A DNA stretch of 64,000 bases from Agapetus fuscipes. Lineage: Eukaryota > Arthropoda > Insecta > Trichoptera > Glossosomatidae. Shown piece by piece: positions 21,598 through 31,840 of this stretch. The stretch covers positions 8,928,001-8,992,000 of the forward strand of contig OX637363.1 in assembly GCA_951799405.1 (NCBI GenBank). Direction: 5' to 3'. Below the pieces are notes generated by a model that saw only the letters and a program-made list of their open reading frames with translations, searched no databases and was not told the origin of the DNA. The translations under genes and the position numbers were made by a program. Position 1 is the first letter of the stretch. The number at the start of each line of letters is the position of its first letter.

Positions 21598-21770
21598 CTA
21601 CTTTATTCATTTTTATTTAGTTACAAACAAAAATAACGAGTTGTGACCGGTTTCGGCCTCTTGGCCATCCTCAGAGAAACTGAAATCTTAATAGAGGATG
21701 GCCAAGAGGCCGAAACCGGTCACAACTCGTTATTTTTGTTTGTAACTAAATAAAAATAAATAAAGTAGAA
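21598..21770. mobile_element. Penelope-like palindrome 3
   Basis: Arms of about 78 bp (CTACTTTATTCATTTTTATT and complement) with a 16-base loop. Each arm holds GAGGATGGCC-AAGA-GGCCGAAACCGG. Confidence 0.75.
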
Positions 21771-22194
21771 CTAAACAAAGGTTGTTATCATTTTTTAATA
21801 ATTAAAATGGAGTTCTACAATGTTTCCGCTAAAACTTTTCAAAAATTTAGTTTTCGTCTCTTATGCCCTATTACCTTTAAGCCGTCGATATGAAAAGTAA
21901 AACGCTCACTAGAAACCGTGTTTTATGTTCCATATAATATTTTTCGAAATACGTGTTATAACTAGGAGAACAAGTGTACATTGTTATTGTAGGAAGGTAT
22001 CTAGAATCTTCCTGAAGGTATATTGTCTTGTCTTTGAGTGTTGCAAGGGCCGTATCGCGATCTTTACTGACAGTAACTAATAAGTTATAAGATGACTCCA
22101 AGATGGAGGTCGAGGAGATGGGAAAAAGCAAAGAGCAGAGGAGTGGCTAAAAGAAAAAAATAGTTTTACTAGAAGATAAAAAGAAAAACAACTT
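21771..22194. other. No recognised feature
   Basis: AT-rich spacer. The open frames are not supported by any motif. Confidence 0.35.
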
Positions 22195-22285
22195 TGTTTT
22201 CGATTACTATGAGTATATTTTAATTCCACAATCGGTTTCGCAAACATCCGTTCGCATCATCAGGTGGTTAAATACTAGTTTCACG
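22195..22285 (-). mobile_element. Hammerhead-like core, Penelope-like remnant
   Basis: Minus strand: CCTGATGATGCGAACGG, loop, GTTTGCGAAACCGATTGTGG. GCGAAC/GTTTGC pairs as stem II. Confidence 0.6.
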
Positions 22286-22309
22286 CCAACAGATCCAGGG
22301 CTGGAAGTC

Positions 22310-22457
22310 TCATCACCACGGTAATTCTTTCCTACCTAATATGAGTAATAAATGCAGACCTGTCAATCCAAGATGGCCGCAAGTGAACAGCTGATCTTCA
22401 TACAAATATTACCGATATTCGGTAGGTAAGAAATACCGTGGTGATACGACTTCCAGC
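22310..22457. mobile_element. MITE-G2
   Basis: A 148-bp element with inverted ends GCTGGAAGTCTCATCACCAC. The interior (CAAGATGGCCGCAAGTGAAC, TTCGGTAGGTAAG) is shared with MITE-G. Confidence 0.8.
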
Positions 22458-22461
22458 TGTA

Positions 22462-22656
22462 GGGTTGAAGTCTCGACGATTGTCGGTAGATCTTTCCGAA
22501 CCTATTTGTAGATAGAATAAAACATGGCGGCATACCAACAGCTGATACATTTTATTTAGAACAAAGATCAGCTGTTCAGGCACCGCCATGATTTATTCCG
22601 TCCTATCTTCAAATAGGTACGGTAAGATCTGCCAACGGCTGTTGAGACTTCTACCC
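22462..22656. mobile_element. MITE-G3 with ~85-bp inverted repeats
   Basis: Inverted ends GGGTTGAAGTCTCGACG and complement of GGGTAGAAGTCTCAACAG extend through GGCAGATCTTACCG and ATGGCGG to CAACAGCTGAT, leaving a core of only about 20 bp. No other copy was seen. Confidence 0.75.
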
Positions 22657-22810
22657 CTGGAAAGCAACTCTCCAGTGCTTGTAGTGTTATTCCCAAACAA
22701 CAAAGCCATGGCTCTTCTGCAGCCTACACTGAATTTTCAAAACAACAAAAAAATGAACTGTAGATCAGTTGTGGATGAAATGTTTTTCGAATAGCACTGT
22801 AATAGCACTT

Positions 22811-23136
22811 GGACCGGTCCGTAGTCCGTAGTGGCAACACTTCGGACTCGTAAATGGAAGGTTGTGGAGTCGGATCCCGGCGGAGCACAAAAATATACCA
22901 TTTATATTTCGAATGTGCTCTTCGCTGGGTTGAAAAATGCATACACCTGTACCAATGACCGGTCACCAAAGGTCCATCCAGCCTTATAGCAACTGGGTCT
23001 TGCTTGAGTAATGGCGCTTTGTAGCGACGACCAAGCTCGTACACCTCTGCGGCACTACAACAAGTGTCATAGACCCCTAGAGTCTTTAGAATCTAGGGAG
23101 TCTCTCGCACAGAATTTCTTAAAAAAAAAAAAAGAG
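22811..23136 (+). mobile_element. SINE-A, tail type 2, full length
   Basis: Head GGACCGGTCCGTAGTCC with the tRNA-like CTTCGGACTCGTAAATGG. The B box is altered to TGGAGTCGGATCCC. The complete body is followed by CACCTCTGCGGCACTACAAC, CCCTAGAGTC, CTAGGGAGTCTCTCGCACAG and a run of 13 A. Confidence 0.9.
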
Positions 23137-23204
23137 GCTTATTTCAGGTAAACTACAATCCAATTCGAGATCATCACTGATGTCTTTAGCTGTCGATGCT
23201 ACAG

Positions 23205-23525
23205 CATTATTTTATTTCTTGTGCCTCTTCAGTAAAGATTGGCGATCTTCCTTACAATAGCGCTCCTTTGCCAGAATGCCCGCGTATGGAATGAGTAACA
23301 CGTATCTATGCACACAGAATTGTTGAGGAATAGGCCGACAAAATGATTGAGAAGATAGTATGGGAGTGAAAGTTGGATAACAAGTAGGAATATCAGGAGG
23401 CCAGCGCCTACCAGGCCGACCACATAAATCATGGATGAGCAGCTGGTCCACAAGCTTTGCACCACAAGAGAGGAGTCCCGAAAAAACAGATCTGAGATCT
23501 ATGTACAAGAATAATAAGATTAGAG
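23205..23525 (+). pseudogene. LINE-E C-terminal fragment
   Basis: Plus-strand frame near 23385-23525 reads GGQRLPGRPHKSWMSSWSTS and PEKTDLRSMYKNNK. It is homologous to the fragment at 60785-61085 (DGQRLLGHPP, SSWSSASQ). This is a LINE C-terminus without catalytic motifs, ending in an AATAATAAG run. Confidence 0.6.
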
Positions 23526-23542
23526 TTAAAATTGAATGGTCC

Positions 23543-23815
23543 TATCTAATCTAATCTAAGTTGCAAAGATATGTTACATTGGAGATTCACATTATATGCA
23601 TTCACACAAGCAGACACGTACAAGTTCGCGCTTGCGCATGCCGCATGCGAACCTACAACATCAAAACCAAATCTCAAATGGATATACACCCTGTAACTCT
23701 TGCCGTCCTTCCCTGAAACAGGGGTGACATTAGCAAAGTGAACCATTTTTACAGCATGGGTGGTCAGCCGCATACCAACCTATAAGTCAAGGAACATACA
23801 CGACAAATTACATTT
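23543..23815 (-). mobile_element. RTE-D 3' UTR, full, (TTAGA)n tail
   Basis: Minus-strand copy from CAAGGAACATACACGACAAATTAC through GGTTGGTATGCGGCTGACC to TTAGATTAGATAGG. Confidence 0.85.
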
Positions 23816-23877
23816 TTTTCAATTGGGGTGGAAACCCACCCCAATTTGGCCCTGCAATCGGACAAGGACATAAACTG

Positions 23878-24095
23878 TCATATCATCAACACCTCTGCGG
23901 CACTAGAAGAAGTGCCATAGACCCCTAGAGTCTCTTGAATCTAGGGAGTCTCCCGCACAGGCTTTCTTACAAAAAATGCATCTTCCACAAGGAGTGTCAT
24001 CCGTAAATAGGTCTTGAATCGCCAAATGCGACTGCTTCGGGAATAACGCAGGCAAGAAGTTATACTATATGTATAGCTTAGTTTCGTCGAATCCT
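23878..24095 (+). mobile_element. SINE-A type 2 tail joined to SINE-B 3' end
   Basis: CACCTCTGCGGCACTAGAAG through GTCTCCCGCACAGG, then from about 23996 AATAGGTCTTGAATCGCC and GCAGGCAAGAAGTTATACTA. Both heads are missing. Confidence 0.65.
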
Positions 24096-24294
24096 CCATT
24101 CGATATTGAGGTTGCGCCTCTGCTCCTCCTTAGCTCGCTATGATATCGCAGCCTTTGTGCGCGGCTAATGAATGACAAAAGAGATTCTCCCTTTTATACG
24201 GAGACTGCCTCGCATATAGCTACCTGCCATCTATTTGACACGAGATGTACATAGCTATTTGATACAAGATATACAAGAGATATACATTGCCATT

Positions 24295-24494
24295 NNNNNN
24301 NNNNNNNNNNNNNNNNNNNNNNNNNNNNNNNNNNNNNNNNNNNNNNNNNNNNNNNNNNNNNNNNNNNNNNNNNNNNNNNNNNNNNNNNNNNNNNNNNNNN
24401 NNNNNNNNNNNNNNNNNNNNNNNNNNNNNNNNNNNNNNNNNNNNNNNNNNNNNNNNNNNNNNNNNNNNNNNNNNNNNNNNNNNNNNNNNNNNNN
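24295..24494. other. Assembly gap (200 N)
   Basis: Exactly 200 undetermined bases, probably a scaffold gap of standard size. Open frames crossing it are not real evidence. Confidence 0.99.
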
Positions 24495-24562
24495 GGGAAT
24501 GCATTTAATATGAATCTCAAAATACATATCTTTGCAGCTTAGATTTAGATTTAGATTTAGAA
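24495..24562 (+). mobile_element. RTE-D 3' end after the gap, (TTTAGA)n tail
   Basis: GGGAATGCATTTAATATGAATC then CTTAGATTTAGATTTAG. The rest lies in the gap. Confidence 0.8.
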
Positions 24563-25079
24563 GACGCTTCGGATATAGATGAGACAAATGTTAAATAGTT
24601 AATCATTTTGTATACACCGATTTTGAATCATCTGACCACTCATAATTTTTTCGATCTATCTCTTCTCTTTTCCCATTCTGTTTATACACTTTAGCAACAT
24701 ATATAGCGACTCATAGCGACTTTTGGCGACGTTGTATATAGCCAATGATGTATATAGACTGTCATGAAAGAAGCTATTTCGTATTAAAAAAAGCTCTCAG
24801 CATTTTATGGGTCGCTATTACGGACAAACGAATAATTTGGATACCATGAATTCTTCATTTGGGAAAATTCCAATACTTCTCTTTCCTTATTTTTCCAACC
24901 CTTTTATTATTTAATAGTTTCCAATGAAGATACATGTCATTTACCTTCTCGCTTCTACATTTTTGTTAGAGATTGGATAGAATCAAAATATTTTTTTGTA
25001 TTATAAAGTATGGAAGAGAGAACAAAAAAATACCGCTAATATATTTTATATAATCATCTAAGCTGCACAGACATATATA
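24563..25079. other. No recognised feature
   Basis: AT-rich spacer with no supported gene. Confidence 0.35.
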
Positions 25080-25540
25080 ATATAATAATATAATATAATC
25101 TAAGTTGCAAGGATATATTCATTTAAAGCTCTCAGATGTATGCCCACAAACCAACAAGTGTAGTTCGCGCTTACAAATGCTGAATGTGTACTTACAAATA
25201 AAATCCAAACCTCAAATGAACATAAGCCCCACAACTTTTGCCGACCTTCCCTGAAACAGGGGTGACATTGGCAAAGTGAACCATTTTTTACAGTATGGGT
25301 GGTCAGCCTCATACCAACCTATAAGTCAAGGAATATGAATAATAAATTACATTTAAATATAAAAAAGAACAAAACCTTACAAAGAAATCTATACAAAAAA
25401 AGTCGAAAATTTCCTATGCAAAAAATGTAACAAATGAATACACCAACATTAGAAATCAACATTGCAGATTAGCCGCCACTTATTCCTGTCCTTGCATACT
25501 TCTTTCATTTCATCCAGAGTCATAACCTTTTTCATACATA
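25080..25540 (-). mobile_element. RTE-D 3' end with short coding tail
   Basis: The minus strand from 25540 encodes MKKVMTLDEMKEVCKDRNKWRLICN with a changed ending. The 3' UTR follows and ends in (TATAA)-type tail sequence near 25080. The tail of the next RTE-D copy abuts its upstream edge. Confidence 0.8.
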
Positions 25541-27995
25541 TCTAAATCTAAATCTAAATCTAAGCTGCAAAGATATGTATCATTTGAGATTCATATTAAA
25601 TGCATTCCCACAAGCAGACATGTATAATTTCGCGCTTACACATGCTGCATGTGGACCTACAATATAAAAACCCCAATCTCAAATGAACATAAGCCCTGCA
25701 ACTCTTGCCGACCTTCCCTGAAGCAGGGGTGACATTGGCAAAGTGAACCATTTTTTACAGTATGGGTGGTCAGCCGCATACCAACCTATCAATCAAGGAG
25801 TACATGCAATTGATACAATCAAATATATAAAACAAATAAATTCTAAGCAATTAAACAGTAAAAAATTAAAAAGCTACAACACATATTTTTTAAATTTAAA
25901 AGCCTTAGCTTTAACTGCCAGCATTACAGATCAACCGCCATTTCTTTCGATCCTTGCATACTTCTTTCATTTCATCCAGAGCCATAACCTTTTTCATACA
26001 AGCTCTCCTTTTATTATGACTCTGGATATCCCATTCATTCGCTATTTCGAAAATTTGGTCCATCCATACCTTTCTCGGTCTTCCTCTTCCACGACATCCA
26101 TCAATTCTCGCAGCATATACTTTCTTCGTCAGTCTTTCCTCATTCATTCTCTCCAAATGTCCAAACCATCTAAGCATACTTCTTTTAATCTTTACTTTCA
26201 CACTTTCTCTTACACCACATTCCTCTCTAACAAAATCATTCCTTACCCTATCACTCCGTCTTTTCCCAATCATACTTCTTAAGTAGTCCATTTCTACTGT
26301 ATGGACTTTACTAATCTCACTTTCACTCACCGTCCAGGCTTCACTTCCATATATCAGAGTGGGCACTAGTATACCACCGTGCACCGCCAGTCGAACATTT
26401 TTTGAAAGATTCTGGTTCTTGGCGATGCTAGCGGTAGCACCCAGTACGCACCTGCCTTTCATTATTCTTCTTTCAAATTCACCGGTCATTCTTCCATCTT
26501 TTTCAAACTTACTTCCCAGGTATACAAACTCATTTACGACATCAACATTCATTCCATTAATTTTAAATTCATAATTCATATTTTCATCATCTCTTTCAAA
26601 AATCAATACTTTCGTCTTACTTGCATTCAACTTTAAATGGTTACCTAACAAAGCTTCATTCAATCTAGAGAGCATTGTTTGCAATTCTACTGCAGAATCA
26701 GATACAAGAACTGCATCATCTGCATACAGTAGAACACTCACTTTGCTCTCTCCTATCATCAATCCACAATCATTAAGTCTAGCATCTCTGACGCACTTGT
26801 CCATGACTATGTTAAATAGCCAAGGACTCATCACACATCCTTGCCTCACACCCTTATAAACTTCAAACCATTCACTATACTCACCATCAATACGAACACA
26901 TGCCTTACTATTTTCATAGTTTGCATGCACCGCACCTAGGAGAGCCCCATTCACTCCGTATGCTTTCAAAACATCCCATAACATACCTCTGTCCACTGAG
27001 TCAAAAGCCTTTTCCAGATCTACAAAGGCCGTGAACAGCTTCCGCCTCACCGACAATTGTTTTTCAACAAGTTGTCGTAGAGTAAAAATCTGATCAACAC
27101 AGCCTCTACCGGCCATAAAGCCGGACTGTACATCGGAAATCCTTTCACTAGTTGTCAGAATCACTTTTTTTATAATAACCTTACAGAAGACTTTTCCTGG
27201 TATACTGAGTAGACTGATTGGTCTGAAGTTCTGACAGTCTTTTTTGTCCCCTTTACCTTTGTAAATGGGAACAATGACTGCCTTCCTCCAATCCATCGGT
27301 ACTACTCCTGCATTCACACAAAGCTTACATAATTCGTACATCCAATCTATCAAGCATTCACCTCCTGCTTTTAACATTTCACCATTTATACCATCAAACC
27401 CAGCAGACTTCCCATTCTTCAGACGTGAAATAGACACTTTCATTTCTTCTTTCAAAATATTTAATTCATTTTCTTCATCTATCTGTTCATAAATTCTTCT
27501 TTCACCCTGACCAAAAATTTCTTGAAAATAGTTCTTCCATCTCTTGCATACTTCTTCATTCTCCCATACCATCTCACCGGCAGCACTTTTGACTCCCGGA
27601 GTGGTCAATGCAGAAGATTTATTTCTATCCGCATTGATCCACCTCCAAAATTCCTTCTTACTGTCGGTGTAACTTCTGTTAATCCTTTCATCAATCTTTC
27701 TTTGTTCATTCATCTTGCTTTCATAAATTTTAGTCTTCGCCATTCTCTTAGCTATCTTATATTCGTCTTCTAGCTTTCTATCATTTCTATCATTCAGCCA
27801 ATTTTCATAACACTTTTTCTTAACTTTCACAGCTTCTTTCACTCTATCATTCCACCAGGCATCTCCTTTCAATCTTCCACCTTTCGTTACCCCACATACT
27901 TTTTTAGCGCATTCAGTCATTCCTTCTTTCAGATCTTTCCACATACTTTCAATATCTTTTCCACACACGTTCTTCTCAAGTTCATTCACACTTAA
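25540..27995 (-). mobile_element. RTE-D, 5'-truncated copy with intact reverse transcriptase
   Basis: The reading frame from about 27995 to the stop at 25911 encodes roughly 695 RTE-D residues, starting at LSVNELEKNV, the equivalent of residue 307 of the intact copy. It keeps the reverse-transcriptase blocks PIYKGKGDKKDC, FRPISLLSIPGKVF, FVDLEKAFDSVDR, GVRQGCVMSPWLFN and the catalytic YADD. The C-terminus runs through GRGRPRKVWMDQI to KDRKKWRLICN. The endonuclease is absent, so the copy cannot nick a target by itself. The first 40 or so residues of the longest frame (before LSVNEL) are flanking sequence, not LINE. The 3' UTR ends in (TTTAGA)n at 25540. Confidence 0.9.
25911..27995 (-). CDS. 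Reverse transcriptase of truncated RTE-D
   Basis: Coding part of the truncated RTE-D copy. It is very close to the intact copy at 39563-42565 across the reverse-transcriptase core, including long identical stretches. It has no frameshift or stop, which implies recent insertion or recent common source. No start codon belongs to the element, because the upstream ATG at 28124 lies in flanking DNA. Expression is therefore doubtful. Confidence 0.75.
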   Translation of the reverse strand, partial: LSVNELEKNVCGKDIESMWKDLKEGMTECAKKVCGVTKGGRLKGDAWWNDRVKEAVKVKKKCYENWLNDRNDRKLEDEYKIAKRMAKTKIYESKMNEQRKIDERINRSYTDSKKEFWRWINADRNKSSALTTPGVKSAAGEMVWENEEVCKRWKNYFQEIFGQGERRIYEQIDEENELNILKEEMKVSISRLKNGKSAGFDGINGEMLKAGGECLIDWMYELCKLCVNAGVVPMDWRKAVIVPIYKGKGDKKDCQNFRPISLLSIPGKVFCKVIIKKVILTTSERISDVQSGFMAGRGCVDQIFTLRQLVEKQLSVRRKLFTAFVDLEKAFDSVDRGMLWDVLKAYGVNGALLGAVHANYENSKACVRIDGEYSEWFEVYKGVRQGCVMSPWLFNIVMDKCVRDARLNDCGLMIGESKVSVLLYADDAVLVSDSAVELQTMLSRLNEALLGNHLKLNASKTKVLIFERDDENMNYEFKINGMNVDVVNEFVYLGSKFEKDGRMTGEFERRIMKGRCVLGATASIAKNQNLSKNVRLAVHGGILVPTLIYGSEAWTVSESEISKVHTVEMDYLRSMIGKRRSDRVRNDFVREECGVRESVKVKIKRSMLRWFGHLERMNEERLTKKVYAARIDGCRGRGRPRKVWMDQIFEIANEWDIQSHNKRRACMKKVMALDEMKEVCKDRKKWRLICNAGS

Positions 27996-28114
27996 AATTT
28001 TGTAAATATATAAATGTAAATTAATTTCATTGATTGTAGAAGCATTAACTTTGTAATCGTTCATCGTTAAGGATAAAAGAAGAACAACTTTATTAAAAAA
28101 ATAAAACAAGTTTT

Positions 28115-28235
28115 TCAACCACATGCGGCATGTTTAAGCGCGAACTTGTACGTGTCTGTTCGTGAAAATGCATATAATGTGAATCTCTAATGTTACATAT
28201 ATTTTGCAACTTAGATTAGAATAGATTAGATATCC
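28115..28235 (+). mobile_element. RTE-D 3' UTR, truncated, (TTAGA)n tail
   Basis: CCACATGCGGCATGTTTAAGCGCGAAC through CTTAGATTAGAATAGATTAGA. Confidence 0.8.
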
Positions 28236-28569
28236 CGTTCCTAGTGTGCCAGGATATGAACTTTCAAAAAAAGGTATATTTTGTGCAGAATTATAAACCT
28301 TTTGACAAAGTATCTTTTCTGAAACAATCATCACACTATAGCATATAAACGTGTGAAACGAGTGGCAGTTCACGTCACAGTTTTTTGAGAATTCACGACA
28401 CGTGGGATGGGCGATGACGTCATATTCTTTTGACACGTGTGTGGGCTTTTGGGACGTCAAAGCACGTGAAAAATAGCGTACGGGTGACAAATGCATGCAC
28501 GGACGTTTTGACGCAGGTCTAAAGCTACGCCAAAGAGATGGATACGTTTTTGTTTTGTTCAAAAATTTT
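28236..28569. other. No recognised feature
   Basis: No supported gene. A run of CACGTG-like words lies at 28400-28470. Confidence 0.35.
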
Positions 28570-28855
28570 AGGTGCGAGTCTGACTACCCCGCTGTATAAA
28601 AAAAATGTTTCAACTTTTAAAATGTCAACCCTTCCCGAAAGTTCCACTCATGCTGTAAAAATGGTTCACTTGTTTCAGGGAAGGATGGCAAGAGAGGCAG
28701 GGTCTGTCCATTTGAGATTTGGGTTTTTATGTTGTAGGTTCACATGTGGCATGTGCAAGTGCGAACTTGTAAGTGACTGCTTGTGAGAATGCGTATAATG
28801 TGAATCCCCAATGTAACATATCTTTGCAACTTAGATTAGATTAGATTAGAGCCGT
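28570..28855 (+). mobile_element. RTE-D 3' UTR copy with internal deletion
   Basis: A decayed first half (GTCTGACTACCCCGCTGTA) is followed by CATGCTGTAAAAATGGTTCAC with the GCCAATGTCACCCCTG block deleted, then the normal end and (TTAGA)n. Confidence 0.75.
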
Positions 28856-29031
28856 GTTTAAGAAGTGTTACTAATTTAAAATGTTTTAGTATTTAAAAAA
28901 AAAAAAGACATAAGCTGCGAGATGATTCTTGCTTTACACTCGAAGCAAGAAAGTCGAATGAAGAATCCAAGTTCTTTGTAGGCAAAATTTATTCAAATCC
29001 CACATAATCTTCTTTCTTTCAGTATATTCTT

Positions 29032-29332
29032 GGACCAGTCCGTAGTCCAGTGGCAACACTTCGGACTCGTAAATGGAAGGTTGTGGATTCTGATCCCGGC
29101 GGAGCTCAAAAATATACCATTCATATTTCCATATGTGCTCTCCGCTGGGTTGAAAAATTCATACACCTTTACCAAAGACCGGTCACTAAAGATCCATCCA
29201 ACCTCACAACAACTGGGTCTTGCTTGAGAATGGCGCTTTCTACAGCGACGACCAAGCTAGCAGAGAGCTCTTGAGGTGTGATACACACAAAAACAGCGCT
29301 CACGAAATAAATCATCCTATTATTATTATTAT
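29032..29332 (+). mobile_element. SINE-A, tail type 1, full length
   Basis: GGACCAGTCCGTAGTCCAGTGG head, GGATTCTGATCCC in place of the B box, full body, type 1 tail (GAGAGCTCTTGAGGTGTGATAC) and (TAT)n end. Confidence 0.9.
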
Positions 29333-29336
29333 ATAT

Positions 29337-30058
29337 GACCGGTCCGTAGTTCAGTGGTGACTCTGAATGGAAGGTTGTGGGTCCGAATCTCGGCGTAGCA
29401 CAAAAGTATACCATTTATATTTCCAAATGTGTTCTTCACTGGGTTGAAAATTTCATAAACCTTAACCAAAGACCGGTCATAAAAAGGTCCATATAGCCTT
29501 ACAGCAACTGGGTCTTGCTTGAGAATTAGCGCTTTGTAGCATAAAAAGGTCGATAGCTCAATAGGTAGAATGCGTGCATTCCATGCCTAGAGCAAGGGTT
29601 CGATCCACGGTTTACTCAGCCTTCACAAGAAATGATTACCAGCACCCCCGGGAGCTGGGAAACCCCCACTTTAACTGAAATTTTTTGGTGTGAGGCCAGC
29701 CCCCTTACCCGTAAAAATAAATAGTTCCCTTCGGGGATAACGCAGGCAAGAAGTTACACTATATCGCTCCCCCAGTTCTTGTTTATCGTATACGCAAATC
29801 TTGTCAAATCTGACTTTTTCATGCAGTTGTCTTAAGACTCAAATTCTACACAATCTGAGCTAAGAAAAACCGTAAAACTCGATAATGTGAGAGTTCTTTT
29901 AAATATTTTTTAAATAAATTTCTTGTTTTCATAAGACACATTGGTCCAGTACACATGCAAACATTCCTCATGTAAAATTTTCTCAATGGCGTATACGATA
30001 AACAAGAACTAAGGCAGCGATATGTGTAGTTTAGTTGCGTTTATCTTATTATTATTAC
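29337..30058 (+). mobile_element. Dimeric SINE A-B, split by MITE-H
   Basis: A SINE-A head and body (GACCGGTCCGTAGTTCAGTGG) run to GCGCTTTGTAGCATAAAAA, then directly into the SINE-B head GGTCGATAGCTCAATAGG at about 29548. SINE-B runs to AAGTTACACTATA, is interrupted by MITE-H, and resumes TATGTGTAGTTTAGTTGCG. The A-B junction recurs at 47572 and 63410. Confidence 0.85.
29764..30020 (+). mobile_element. MITE-H with TA target duplication
   Basis: A 257-bp element with ends TCGCTCCCCCAGTTCTTG and, inverted, TCGCTGCCTTAGTTCTTG, flanked by TA on both sides. Comparison with the intact SINE-B at 20303 gives the empty site ACTATATGTG. The TA duplication points to a Tc1/mariner-type transposase in trans. 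Confidence 0.9.
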
Positions 30059-30059
30059 A

Positions 30060-30497
30060 TTCTTCGACAACTATTTCTCGTAGAAAAAAATAATCGTCTT
30101 GTAGCATACTAATGGAAATAAATTGTCTCTTCGTAGCAAATGGACTTGTTTACAAAATACCTACATGTCGGAGAAATGTGCGAGAATAAAAAAAAAACAA
30201 AAAAAACTCGCGACTCTTATTTGAATTGATCATCTCGCGAGTGTAAACAGACAGCTGTATATCAATCTAACGAGAGAGCAAAGTAAATAAATAAAACTCG
30301 ACAATAGTAGAGAGAGAAAACAACACATATTGTGTTTTTCTCGTGTAAGGAACAGCTGAAGTACCTAAGTGTAACTTTGACATGCTTAGGTAGTAAAAGA
30401 GGTTTGGTAAAAGTTGGGGAAAATTTCCCGGGATTCAAAATGGCAGATACAAAATTACCGGGAATACTCGGGAGATTGCTTGAAGAGACTCTGGATT
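30060..30497. other. No recognised feature
   Basis: AT-rich spacer with no supported gene. Confidence 0.35.
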
Positions 30498-30799
30498 AAA
30501 TGAAAGAAGTATGTAAGGACAGAAAGAAATGGCGGTTGATCTGTAATGTTGGCGACTAGGACTAGGGTTTTTTAATTTGGAATTATATATTATGTTTTAG
30601 TTTTGATGTCTTTACATATTATTGTTGATTTTCAAAATGTAATTTGTTGTGTATGTTCCTTGACTCAAAGGTTGGTCAGCGGCTGACAACCTATGCTGTA
30701 GAAAATGGTTCACTTTGCAAATGCCACCTCTGTTTCAGGGAAATACGGCAAGAGTTGCAGGGTTTATGTTCATTTGAGGTCTGGATTTCAATTTGTAAA

Positions 30800-31214
30800 A
30801 ACAAAAACAAAAAAATAGGCTGATTTATTTGGTGAGCGCTGTTTTTGTGTGTATCACACCTCAAGAGCCCTCTGCACAGATTGAGGACCAATTTTGGAAG
30901 AGCCCGGGCCAACATGCTGACCTGGGGATTTCTGGGACGGGAGGACTCTACACTATGTGAGTGTGGAGCTCAACAAACCATGGAGCACCTGCGGTGTTGT
31001 CCCTCCTGTCCGACAAGCTGCTCCGTGGATGGTCTTTTTGCGGGAAACCAAAGAGCTGTAGACATTGCTCGTTACTGGGCCAATACGGTGTGAAGCTGAC
31101 ACGAAGAAGAAGAAGCCCTCTGCGAGCCTGGTCGTCGCTGTAGAAAGCGCAAATTCTCAAGCAAGACCCAGTTGTTGTAAGGCTGGATGGACCTTTTGAT
31201 GACCGGTCTTTGTT
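30800..31214 (-). mobile_element. SINE-A, tail type 1, split by a LINE end
   Basis: Minus-strand SINE-A (GGTGAGCGCTGTTTTTGTG tail, AAGACCCAGTTGTTGTAAGG body) truncated at GACCGGTCTTTG. It is interrupted at 30876-31113. Confidence 0.85.
30876..31113 (+). mobile_element. 5'-truncated LINE end with 10-bp target duplication
   Basis: A 238-bp insertion flanked by AGCCCTCTGC (30866-30875 and 31114-31123). It encodes a LINE C-terminus with FGRARANMLTWGF and a zinc-finger-like CECGAQQTMEHLRCCPSCP block. The frame stops at 31093, about 20 bases before a (GAA)n tail. The block is typical of the C-terminal end of certain insect LINE proteins. Confidence 0.85.
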
Positions 31215-31330
31215 CATGTTCAGCATTTGTAAACGCGAACTTACACGTCTTTGTTTGAGGGCATGCATTTAATATGAGCTTTGAAGGGTTAATATACCCT
31301 TGCAACTTAGATTATAGATTATAGATAGAT

Positions 31331-31840
31331 GACGTTACCTAAGGAGCTTTCCATAAATTCCAGAGAAACAAATAATATTTAGGAATAGAAAAAAATTAAT
31401 ACCGGGAATTTCCAGTAGAAAAAAAACAGTTAATTATGATATTACTACCATTAAAACAATCACGCAAATTAAGAGGGGTAGTAAGTAAAAAAAAAAAAGA
31501 GGGGAAGAATTTAATTGAAAGCCTTTTTCCTTAAAGGTTACCCTGCAAATGGTGAGGAGCCCCCCGGGATAGTTGCAAATGTCTAATTAATTAATTTTGC
31601 ATAAATCTTGTACTTTTGAAAATCCCACGTGGGAATAGAGTTTATAATTCATTTACGACGACAAAAATAAGTTGATACATGATACCTTTCTTTGAATTCG
31701 GTTTTTCTTTTTTGAAAATACAAATGTTGGTAATAAGGGTGAGTTCTTACTTAACATTATAAAAAGAGAGTATAAAATACATATATATATATATGGATGT
31801 TAAATTATGATTACGGTCGTTAGACATTTTATGAAATGAA
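31331..31840. other. No recognised feature
   Basis: AT-rich spacer with a short (AT)n run near 31780. Confidence 0.35.

Larger units (their letters stand above)
30498..31330 (+). mobile_element. RTE-D 3' end split by a nested SINE-A
   Basis: Coding tail MKEVCKDRKKWRLICNVG, then the UTR up to GGATTTCAATTTGTAAA. It resumes at GTTCAGCATTTGTAAACGCG and ends TTAGATTATAGATTATAG. The two halves join properly if the SINE is removed. Confidence 0.85.

Noticed and set aside
24194..24587. Several long frames across 24295-24494
   Set aside because: They cross 200 undetermined bases and have no sequence support.
26359..27773. Plus-strand frames opposite the RTE-D coding regions (also 40064-42653)
   Set aside because: They are antisense shadows of the reverse-transcriptase gene.
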